Below are positions 25,787 to 33,498 of a DNA stretch of 64,000 nt, piece by piece (within the stretch, counting starts at the first letter, position 1; each line of letters opens with the position of its first letter). Position numbers and translations under genes: made by a program. Under the pieces are notes generated by a model that was not told the DNA's origin, did no database searches, and saw only the letters and a list, made by a program, of their open reading frames with translations. This stretch comes from Deltaproteobacteria bacterium (lineage in GTDB: Bacteria > Desulfobacterota > Desulfuromonadia > Desulfuromonadales > Geopsychrobacteraceae), in contig JAJRQI010000053.1 in the NCBI GenBank assembly GCA_024280335.1, positions 1 to 64,000 of the forward strand, written 5' to 3'.

Positions 25787-28729
25787 ATGATTCTGCGCAA
25801 AATCGGCGTACTGATGCTGCTTCTTTTACCGCTGCTGCAACCACCCGCAGTTGCCGCCGATAATTTCACCGGCCCCGCCGCTATCATCGAACCCCTGCCG
25901 GATAACCAAACCCTGCGCCGCTGGATAACAGCGATCAAAGAAAACCGTCGCGGCCCATTCAGGCGGCTGCGTTGGTTCTGCAACGACGGCGAGGTTCTGC
26001 CGCCCGAGCCCTATGCCTGCCGTGAGCATGGCGGCGGTGTCCAGCACGGCGAGTGGAGTGAACGGGTCAGGTTGCTGCGCCGGCACAACTATCTGATCGC
26101 CACCCTGCTGGCCGACATCCGGCCGGAAAGCTTCTACGTCCAAAGCGACTGGCGGGCACAACTCAAGCAGATCATCCTTGAGCAATACCTGATCGAAACG
26201 GATGACGGCTGGCTGTTCCGGCGGGCTCACTACTACCGCGGAGCGCTACAGGCCGAGGATGAGAACTGGCATGGCGAAGCCCTGCTGCGCAGCCTGTTTG
26301 AGCAACCCGGAATGCTCGATGAAAAGTTTCTGCTGCTGCGCGAAGCGATCCGCTGGCTGCCGCATGGCCGTCAGCACGACCCGCTGATCGAAATGCGCCA
26401 ACTGGCGCTGGAGATCGAAGAATCAGATCCGACCTTCGCCGCCTTACGGATCAAGCTGCACACCCGTCCCGATGCGACCGACAGCGAGCAGGTCCAGCGC
26501 CATGCCGAACAGGTCCCGGAGCCGCTGCAGGAAAAATATCAGCGGTTGATAACACTGATCGACAGCGTCACCAGGCCACGCGGCAATCCGTGGCAGCAGG
26601 CCTATCAGCTCGGCATCGATCGCGCACCGCAACTCGCCAAAGGACTGGACAAACCGGCAGCTGGAGGATCTCAGGAACTTTCTGCCAGCATCCGCTTTTC
26701 CCGCAGCAGCCAACTGCTGTTTCGCAGCCGTAGCGAGCTGGCAAGCGCAGTTGGCAAGCGGCAGAAGCTCAACTGGCTTGATGTCAGTCTGGATCTGGAA
26801 CATGAACTCTACCGCAGCGCCAATCAACTGCTGAGCCAACTGCCGACAGCGAGCCGACGCCAGCGGCTGGCCTGGATTGAACAGGGGATGAATGCTCTCT
26901 ACGGGATCGGTTTTCTCTCCCGGCGGCAGTGGGACAGCCAACGACAGGCGCTGCGTACCCTGCTTAAAAAACCGCTATCAGTCCACCGCTATCAGCAGGA
27001 GCTGACCCAGTTGGCCCGCATCAGTCGCTGGTCAGAGAACCGCCTGCGCTACCACTTCGACCGTACCATCGACCATCTGGCGCGGCTCGATGCACAGTTC
27101 AACGGTTTTCTCCAGGAACGCTTGCGGGCCGGCCCGTTGTTGCCGATCGCCCTGATCATCGAAAGTCTGCTGAAAGACAGTCAGCGACTAGGCGGCGTCC
27201 GCCGGCAGCTGTTCGGCCGGGCAACTGCCGGGCTGCAACCGCTCAATCCCGGACTGGCCCGCGGCCGCCTGGAACTGGTCACTGATCCGCAGAACCATCC
27301 GTTCAGCGCGGACGGCATCTACCTGCTGCCGGAAACGGTCGCAGAGCTGCCACCGGTCGCCGGAATTCTGACCCGCGGTGCCGGAAACGCGCTGTCGCAT
27401 ATCCAGCTGCTGGCCCGCAACCTCGGCATCCCCAACCTGGCGATCAGTGAACGGCTGGTCCCCGAACTGGCCGAACATGCCGGGGAGATCATCGTTGTTG
27501 CCGTCAGCCCGGCGGGCGTGGTGCAGATTGAGGAGGATTCAGCCGTCTGGCGGCAGCGCTTCAATCAGCAGAACAGCGCAACAGAACTGCTGATCGATCC
27601 CGACCTGAACAAACTTGACCTGCAACAACGGCAGATTCTCAGCCTTGAACAGGTCGGAGTCAGCGACTCCGGACGGATTGTCGGGCCGAAGGGGGCCAAC
27701 CTGGGCGAACTGAAACAGCTTTACCAGCAACTGGTTCCCGATGCGCTGCTGATCCCCTTCGGCCGCTTCCGCAACCTGCTCGATCAGAGCACGGCTCCGG
27801 ACGGCCGAAGCCTGTTCAACTGGATGCGTGACAACTACCGCCGCCTGGAACAGCTTCCCGCCACTGAAAACAAACCACAGAAGACCGCTGAATTTCTTCG
27901 TCAACTGCAAGAGCAGATCAGATCAACCCCGCTGCCTGAAGATTTTCTGGACGAACTGCGCAGCGCGCTGGAGGAGCATTTCGGCCCGGACGGCAGTTTT
28001 GGAGTTTTTGTCCGCAGCGACACCAATGTCGAGGATCTGCCCAACTTCACCGGTGCCGGACTGAACAGAACCGTTCCGCATGTGGTCGGCTTTGCGAAAA
28101 TCGTCACCGCGATCCGTGAGGTCTGGGCCTCTCCCTTCAGTCTACGCGCCTATCGCTGGCGCCAGGCTCAGATGCGCGCGCCGGAACATCTCTACGCCTC
28201 GGTTTTATTGATGCGCAGTGTTGCAGTGGAAAAATCGGGCGTCATGGCGACCAGCGACCTGCTCGGCGGCGAGCGGGGAAAGATCCATGTCGCCACCAAT
28301 GAAGGGATCGGTGGTGCGGTCAATGGTCAACGCGCCGAAGAGCTGCTGATCGACCAGCAGAACGGCAAAGTCCGCCTGCTGGCCCAGGCGAGCGCCGAAC
28401 AGAAACGGATTCTGCTGCCGACCGGCGACATCGGCACGGTTGCCGCTGCCGCACCGCAGCAATTATTGAGCGACAGTGAGATTAAGCAGCTCAGAGAGAT
28501 GGCCGAATTGCTGCCGAAACAGTTTCCCGGCCTGCGCGATCGGCAGGGGCAGATCAAACCGGCCGATATCGAGTTCGGATTTTTAAACGGCCGCTTCGTC
28601 CTTTTTCAGATCCGCCCTTTGCTGGAGAGTAAAGGGGTAAAAAAAGATCTCTACCTGGCACGGCTGGATGCCGCGATCAGCGTTACAGAGCAAAGTGTCG
28701 ATCTCGAAACGGTCCCGCTGGAGCCTTGA
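25787..28729 (+). CDS. exported dikinase-like protein (swivelling His domain plus PPDK/PEP-synthase ATP-binding domain)
   Basis: The 980-residue protein begins with a typical Sec signal peptide (MILRKIGVLMLLLLPLLQPP, cleavage near AVAA-DN). Residues about 30-500 are Arg/Leu-rich, helical and unrecognised. A PEP-utiliser mobile domain follows, with phospho-His candidate H538 in LSHIQLLARNLGIPN. Then comes a PPDK_N-type ATP-grasp at about 620-960 (VGPKGANLGEL, FVRSDTNVEDLPNFTGAG, FQIRPLLES). No PEP-binding TIM barrel follows. The order His domain then ATP domain is that of alpha-glucan water dikinases, opposite to PpsA/PPDK. The substrate is unknown; export of an ATP-using enzyme is puzzling. 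It is followed 3 bp later by an exported serine hydrolase. SD GGAGAG. Confidence 0.8.
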   Translation: MILRKIGVLMLLLLPLLQPPAVAADNFTGPAAIIEPLPDNQTLRRWITAIKENRRGPFRRLRWFCNDGEVLPPEPYACREHGGGVQHGEWSERVRLLRRHNYLIATLLADIRPESFYVQSDWRAQLKQIILEQYLIETDDGWLFRRAHYYRGALQAEDENWHGEALLRSLFEQPGMLDEKFLLLREAIRWLPHGRQHDPLIEMRQLALEIEESDPTFAALRIKLHTRPDATDSEQVQRHAEQVPEPLQEKYQRLITLIDSVTRPRGNPWQQAYQLGIDRAPQLAKGLDKPAAGGSQELSASIRFSRSSQLLFRSRSELASAVGKRQKLNWLDVSLDLEHELYRSANQLLSQLPTASRRQRLAWIEQGMNALYGIGFLSRRQWDSQRQALRTLLKKPLSVHRYQQELTQLARISRWSENRLRYHFDRTIDHLARLDAQFNGFLQERLRAGPLLPIALIIESLLKDSQRLGGVRRQLFGRATAGLQPLNPGLARGRLELVTDPQNHPFSADGIYLLPETVAELPPVAGILTRGAGNALSHIQLLARNLGIPNLAISERLVPELAEHAGEIIVVAVSPAGVVQIEEDSAVWRQRFNQQNSATELLIDPDLNKLDLQQRQILSLEQVGVSDSGRIVGPKGANLGELKQLYQQLVPDALLIPFGRFRNLLDQSTAPDGRSLFNWMRDNYRRLEQLPATENKPQKTAEFLRQLQEQIRSTPLPEDFLDELRSALEEHFGPDGSFGVFVRSDTNVEDLPNFTGAGLNRTVPHVVGFAKIVTAIREVWASPFSLRAYRWRQAQMRAPEHLYASVLLMRSVAVEKSGVMATSDLLGGERGKIHVATNEGIGGAVNGQRAEELLIDQQNGKVRLLAQASAEQKRILLPTGDIGTVAAAAPQQLLSDSEIKQLREMAELLPKQFPGLRDRQGQIKPADIEFGFLNGRFVLFQIRPLLESKGVKKDLYLARLDAAISVTEQSVDLETVPLEP

Positions 28730-28732
28730 GCT

Positions 28733-30004
28733 ATGCGAATTTTCCCGGCCATAATTCTAAGCCTGTTGTTTTGCAGCAACCTCTGCAGCTATCCGCTCGA
28801 TGGCGCGGCCACAACCGGGATCGAGCGACTGGCAGGCTACCGAATGATCCAGGCAGGCGAAGCACCCGGTCGCCGGCTGTTTCCCGGCGCGCTGCTGCCG
28901 CTCGATCAAGTCCAGTTACGCCTGCTCGGTCGCCCGGCCCTGGAACTACCGGAAAATGATCCGCAACTGACCGCTGAAATTGTCGCTTTTCTGGCTCAGG
29001 ATCAGGAGAACTACAGCTTTTCCCTGCTCGATCTGAGCAACCCGGAACAACCGCTGTTTGCCGAGCATCAGGGACAACGCAATTTTAACCCGGGCAGCCT
29101 CGGCAAGCTGCTGATCGCGATCGGCCTGTTTCAGGCGTTGGCCGATCGTTATCCGGATGATATCGAGGCACGCAGAAAACTGCTGCGGGAACGGCAGATC
29201 ACCGCCGACCGCTTCATCCTCAACGACCTACATAAGGTGCCATTCTGGAACGCGGCGCAGCAGCGGATGACTTACCGCAAAATCGAGATCGGCGACAGCG
29301 GCAATCTCTACAGCTGGCTCGACTGGATGCTCTCCCCCAGCTCCAATGCTGCGGCAGCGATGGTGCTGCGTGAATACCTGCTGATGGTGCGGTTTAAAGA
29401 CACCTACCCGGTCGATCAGGAAACTGCGGAGAGTTTTTTCAGAAACACGCGCAGAAGTGAACTGCTGCAGCTGCTGATCAGCAGTCTGCAAGCACCGATG
29501 CGGCGCAACGGTCTGGACCCGGAGCAGCTGCGTCAAGGGGGGTTTTTCACTTGGCAGGGAAAACAGCTGGTGCCGGGCGGCAGCAGCAAAGCGAACAGCC
29601 GCAGCTTCCTGACCTTGCTGCTGCGGATGGAGCAGGGGCGACTGGTCGATCCGTTCTCCAGCCTGGAACTGAAACGGCTGCTCTACATGACCGAAAAGCG
29701 GATCCGTTATGCTTCGCACCCGGCGCTCAAGCAGGCGGCCGTCTACTTTAAATCAGGCTCGCTCTACAGCTGTCAGGCGGAGCCCAATTTTACCTGTAGA
29801 AAATATCGCGGGAACAAACAGAATCTGCTCAATTCGGTGGCGATCATTGAGGAACAACAGGGGGAGACTCTGCTACACTACCTGATCGTAGTCAGCTCGA
29901 ATGTCTTGCGGGTCAATTCGGCGGTAGCCCACCAGACCCTGGCGATGCGGATTCATCGCCTGCTGCAGCAGCGCGATAAAGAGGGGAAAATGCTTCAGGA
30001 ATGA
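28733..30004 (+). CDS. exported serine hydrolase, class A beta-lactamase/PBP fold
   Basis: The 423-residue product has a signal peptide (MRIFPAIILSLLFCSNLCSY); the cysteines near its end could even form a lipobox-like site, but none is convincing. Penicilloyl-hydrolase motifs are present: S122-L-G-K125 (SxxK), S203-S-N205 (SxN) and K340-S-G (KTG-like). This suggests a cell-wall-related peptidase or hydrolase rather than an antibiotic resistance enzyme. It starts 3 bp after the dikinase-like gene, so the two are cotranscribed. Its 3' end overlaps the convergent gene, which encodes another member of the same fold, by 10 bp. Confidence 0.8.
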   Translation: MRIFPAIILSLLFCSNLCSYPLDGAATTGIERLAGYRMIQAGEAPGRRLFPGALLPLDQVQLRLLGRPALELPENDPQLTAEIVAFLAQDQENYSFSLLDLSNPEQPLFAEHQGQRNFNPGSLGKLLIAIGLFQALADRYPDDIEARRKLLRERQITADRFILNDLHKVPFWNAAQQRMTYRKIEIGDSGNLYSWLDWMLSPSSNAAAAMVLREYLLMVRFKDTYPVDQETAESFFRNTRRSELLQLLISSLQAPMRRNGLDPEQLRQGGFFTWQGKQLVPGGSSKANSRSFLTLLLRMEQGRLVDPFSSLELKRLLYMTEKRIRYASHPALKQAAVYFKSGSLYSCQAEPNFTCRKYRGNKQNLLNSVAIIEEQQGETLLHYLIVVSSNVLRVNSAVAHQTLAMRIHRLLQQRDKEGKMLQE

Positions 30005-30873
30005 AGCCGCAGGATCAGGTCGTCAAGGCGGACGATCAGGCGACTGAGCCACTCGCCGCCCCGGGCATCTTCCGCCAGCGCCACGGCGATGTAGCGACGA
30101 CCATTGTGCTCGATCAGGGCACTATCTGCATGGTACTGACGCCAAGAACCGGACTTCCGGTAGATTTCGGCATCGGGGCGGGACTTTAGGCCTTTGACGA
30201 ATTTGTGTGCGATGGCCGGTTTACTGAGGATGGTTTTCATCTGCCGACTCATTTCCGGTGAAACCAGCTGGCCGGTTTCCAGTAGATAATAAAATCGCGC
30301 CACCTGAAATGCCGTGGCGCCGTGAGACAGGTTGGACAAGGGATCCCGCTTCCAGGCCCCGGCTTTGCCATACTCTTTGCCGACCCAGAGCCCGCCGTTA
30401 TGCCGCGGGTCGTAGAGACGATATTTGGGTGATTGCAGCAGGTCGGCCAGATAGGCCTTGCCGACCCGATTGAGCATCTCGGTAGCGGCCCGGTTGGAGG
30501 AATTGCGGATCATCCGGATCAATTTTTCTTCGGTGGCACGATCAAATTCCATTTCGCCGCTGGCGATCCGCTCAAAGGCACCCAACAGGATGGCAATCTT
30601 CGGCAGACTGGCAGCATACATCATCCGATCACCATTGACCTCGGCCAGCTGAGGTCGCATGGGATCGGTAATATCGACCAGGGCGACGCTCAGTTTATTG
30701 CGAGCGGCAGCCTTGTCCAGCTTAAGATCACGCAGGCAGGCTTCCAGCCCTTCTTGCAGACGACGGTTAGAACAGGTGTCCAAGGCAGGTGATTGCTGCG
30801 AGCTGAAGACCGGGGGGATGGAGATAAAAAAGGTCAGCAGGACTATTAATATTTTCTTAGTTAAACTTTTCAT
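29995..30873 (-). CDS. exported serine hydrolase, class A beta-lactamase-like
   Basis: A 292-residue product is predicted when translation starts at ATG 30873, giving a clean signal peptide (MKSLTKKILIVLLTFFISIP). ATGs at 30882 and 30885 are alternatives, and none has a strong SD. Motifs: S89-L-P-K92, S125-S-N127 and K240-S-G, all in the right order. It is distantly related to, and convergent with, the hydrolase encoded at 28733-30004. It diverges from the translocase-family gene at 30910. The enzyme is probably secreted to the periplasm; the substrate is unknown. Confidence 0.8.
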   Translation of the reverse strand: MKSLTKKILIVLLTFFISIPPVFSSQQSPALDTCSNRRLQEGLEACLRDLKLDKAAARNKLSVALVDITDPMRPQLAEVNGDRMMYAASLPKIAILLGAFERIASGEMEFDRATEEKLIRMIRNSSNRAATEMLNRVGKAYLADLLQSPKYRLYDPRHNGGLWVGKEYGKAGAWKRDPLSNLSHGATAFQVARFYYLLETGQLVSPEMSRQMKTILSKPAIAHKFVKGLKSRPDAEIYRKSGSWRQYHADSALIEHNGRRYIAVALAEDARGGEWLSRLIVRLDDLILRLHS

Positions 30874-30909
30874 TTCGCGCATCATACTGTAAAATAGGCA
30901 GAAAAGCAA

Positions 30910-32181
30910 ATGCCAGAAGCAAAAAAAATAAATAATCGCTGCAATCAGCGTTATCCGGCCCACCGGACGCTCAGTATTCGAGCCGCCTTTCTGTTCGCGA
31001 ATTTCCTGCTGATCATTATGGCTCTCTACCATCTGAAACCGGCCAGCCGGTCACTCTTTATCGAGTATCTCGGTGCCGACCAACTGCCTTTTGTCTGGAT
31101 CGGCACGGCACTGACCATGGCGATATTCATCGGCATCTATCACCGCCTGGTCGAACGCTGCAGCCGGGTCGCTCTGGTGCTTGGCAGCTGTCTTTTGCTG
31201 GCGCTGGCGCTGGTGATCTTTCGCATCCTGCTCAACTCGCCCGGCCCGGTCCTGGCAACCTGTTTCTACATCTTTGTCGATATCCTCAGCGTTCTGATGG
31301 TCGAACAATTCTGGAGTCTGACCAATTCGATCTACAGTACCAGGGAGGGGAAAAGCTGGTATGGCTACATCGGCACCGGCGGGTTGGTCGGCGGGGTGCT
31401 TGGTGGCGGTGCCTCAGCGCTGCTGCTGAAACATACCGCGCTGCAGACTGCCGACCTGCTGCTGGTGGCCGCCGGAATTATCCTGCTGCTGTTCCTGCTG
31501 ACCTGGCTGATGGGCAGGCTGGGACTGTACTGTGAAGTTGAGGATCATGGGCAAGGAGTAGAGTACACCGGCGGCTGGCAGGCGTTGAAGAAAAGTCGCT
31601 TTTTGCTGTTGATTACAGCGCTGCTGCTGCTGTCACAACTGGCTTCACCATTGATTGAGTTCCAGTTTATGAAAACCGTGGAAGCCAGCTACCGGGTGAT
31701 GGACCAGCGAACCTCTTTTTTGTCACTGTTTTTCAGTATCATGGGGACCGTCTCAATCCTCGTCAACCTGCTGTTGACCCCCTTGATCCACCGGGTTTTC
31801 GGCGTAATCACCGGGCTGCTCATCCAGCCGCTGGCGATCACCCTGTGTACCCTCAGCTTTATGTTCGCGCCCGGCTTGCTGCTGATCGCTGCCGCAAAGA
31901 TCGGCGATCGCGGTCTCTCCTACTCGATCAACCGGGCCTCCAAAGAACTGCTCTACGTACCGATCGACTCGGTGCTGATCTATCAGGCGAAAGCCTGGAT
32001 CGACATGTTCGGCTATCGGCTGTTCAAAATCTTCGGCGCCGTGCTGATCCTCATTTTCAGCCGCTGGATCAGTCCCCCCTTAAGCCTGCCGCAGTTAAGC
32101 TGGCTGGTGCTGGGCATCTGCACTCTCTGGCTGCTGGTACTGCTGGTGCTGCGTAAAGAATACGCTGGCATCGAAAAATAA
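30910..32181 (+). CDS. ATP/ADP-translocase (Npt/NTT)-family integral membrane carrier
   Basis: The 423-residue protein has about 11-12 hydrophobic segments. Family-like landmarks are YHLKPASRSLFIEYLGADQL near the start, FWSLTNSIYSTREGKSWYGY, the glycine-rich IGTGGLVGGVLGGGASALLL, and DRGLSYSINRASKELLYVPI followed by QAKAWIDMFGYRLFKIFG. These match the branch of the nucleotide-transporter superfamily found in free-living bacteria, where the substrate is mostly unproven. It diverges from a serine hydrolase gene and lies downstream of an exported ATP-binding protein, raising the idea of nucleotide supply outside the membrane. Another MFS-like substrate remains possible. Confidence 0.75.
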   Translation: MPEAKKINNRCNQRYPAHRTLSIRAAFLFANFLLIIMALYHLKPASRSLFIEYLGADQLPFVWIGTALTMAIFIGIYHRLVERCSRVALVLGSCLLLALALVIFRILLNSPGPVLATCFYIFVDILSVLMVEQFWSLTNSIYSTREGKSWYGYIGTGGLVGGVLGGGASALLLKHTALQTADLLLVAAGIILLLFLLTWLMGRLGLYCEVEDHGQGVEYTGGWQALKKSRFLLLITALLLLSQLASPLIEFQFMKTVEASYRVMDQRTSFLSLFFSIMGTVSILVNLLLTPLIHRVFGVITGLLIQPLAITLCTLSFMFAPGLLLIAAAKIGDRGLSYSINRASKELLYVPIDSVLIYQAKAWIDMFGYRLFKIFGAVLILIFSRWISPPLSLPQLSWLVLGICTLWLLVLLVLRKEYAGIEK

Positions 32182-32306
32182 TTGCCTGCTTTCTTCAGCG
32201 TCAAGCGCTCACCGGGCAACGAAAATAACCACTAATGCTCCATCCGTAACTATTCAACTGAATGGCTTCGGGCTATCCATCGCGGTGTTGAAATTACCTC
32301 CATCCT

Positions 32307-33212
32307 TCAAAGCAGCACCATCAACAGGGTCAGGGTCAACAGGCTGGCCAGGGTCGAAACCACCACCACAGAGGTGACAAAGCTCGGCACAATGTCATTC
32401 TCTTTGGCGATGATCGCCACCAGAATCGCCGTCGGCATCGCCGCCTGAAGCACCCCGGAAGCGTGCTCAATCGGACTCAGCCCGAACGGCAGCGCAACCA
32501 GCAGCGCCAACGCCGGTGCCAGCAACAAGCGAACCGCCGAGGCGGTTAAAACATCGCTCGACAACACCACCCGCTTCTGTTCCAGCAGTTGCAGGCCCAA
32601 AGCAAACAGCATCACCGGGATCATCGCATCCGCCAGCAGGCCAATCATTCGTGAGCACAGCAGCGGTATTTGCAGCCCCGCCGAGGAGACCAGCAAGGCC
32701 GGGAGCGTCGCCCACAAGGCCGGGGTTTTCAGCACCCCCCAGATCGCTCCCCGACCGCCGCCGCGCGCCCAGCCGGCAACGCCGACACAGACAATAAAGG
32801 CGCTGATGGTGATCGCGACAAAGTAGATGGTTGCCGGAGCCAGAGCCGCTTCTCCAAGCCGGAAACGGATCAACGCCAGACCATAATTGCCGACATTACC
32901 GAACACCGCGATCATCACGAAGGCAGCGATCATTTCTTTCGAGCGACCGAGCAGTCGGGCGATGCCGCCGGCAGCAAAAGCCGCCAGCAGATGGGTGGCG
33001 ACAATGAAGCAGAACATCTTCAGCGCGCTGCCCGGCGGCACCTGTGAGCCGCTGATCGCCTGGAAGATAAACGCCGGGACGAACACATAGTAAGCGACCC
33101 GGGTCAGGGTCCGCGCCTGCAACTCCAGGCGGCCGCCGAGCAGGTAGCCGAGAGCGACGATGCCGAAGACCGGCAGAATAACATTGAGAAAAACCGAAAA
33201 GAGATCAACCAC
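32307..33212 (-). CDS. AEC (auxin efflux carrier)-family transporter
   Basis: The 301-residue membrane protein has about ten TM segments in two halves. It opens VDLFSVFLNVILPVFGIVALGYLLGGRL, with TRVAYYVFVPAFIF and FGNVGNYGLALI, and later LGLQLLEQ and MPTAILVAIIAKEN, all typical of the AEC/malonate-efflux-like family. The substrate is unknown (family members move organic acids or amino-acid-like compounds). The start is GTG at 33212, with only a weak upstream SD. It is monocistronic. A GTAACTATTCA motif (32246-32256), resembling the MITE end, sits just past its stop codon. Confidence 0.87.
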   Translation of the reverse strand: MVDLFSVFLNVILPVFGIVALGYLLGGRLELQARTLTRVAYYVFVPAFIFQAISGSQVPPGSALKMFCFIVATHLLAAFAAGGIARLLGRSKEMIAAFVMIAVFGNVGNYGLALIRFRLGEAALAPATIYFVAITISAFIVCVGVAGWARGGGRGAIWGVLKTPALWATLPALLVSSAGLQIPLLCSRMIGLLADAMIPVMLFALGLQLLEQKRVVLSSDVLTASAVRLLLAPALALLVALPFGLSPIEHASGVLQAAMPTAILVAIIAKENDIVPSFVTSVVVVSTLASLLTLTLLMVLL

Positions 33213-33498
33213 GACACACCCGAAAAGAAAGAAGTTCCAAACCTGTCCGTAAAACTAGCGTTTCCCGCGCATTTATCCTAACAAAAAAACTCCCGGCAAA
33301 TTATGGTCAGAGATAAGGAACTGTTAGAGATCTTTGCGGACCGAATGGGTGCTAAATGACTGTATTCTGCTAAACTTATGGACCGACATCGGAGAGAAAC
33401 CTGAGCCGAACAAGCGAACTTGCCGCCGGGCAGGACAAATCCAACAGAATTCTGAAATTCGACACCCATCCCAATCAACAGACTTGGTGTTTGTAATA

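Noticed and set aside
28733-30873. The two SxxK proteins as antibiotic-resistance beta-lactamases
   Set aside because: The fold motifs fit, but the KSG boxes, the extra N-terminal regions and the neighbourhood point to envelope hydrolases, and no class A Omega-loop glutamate motif was evident.
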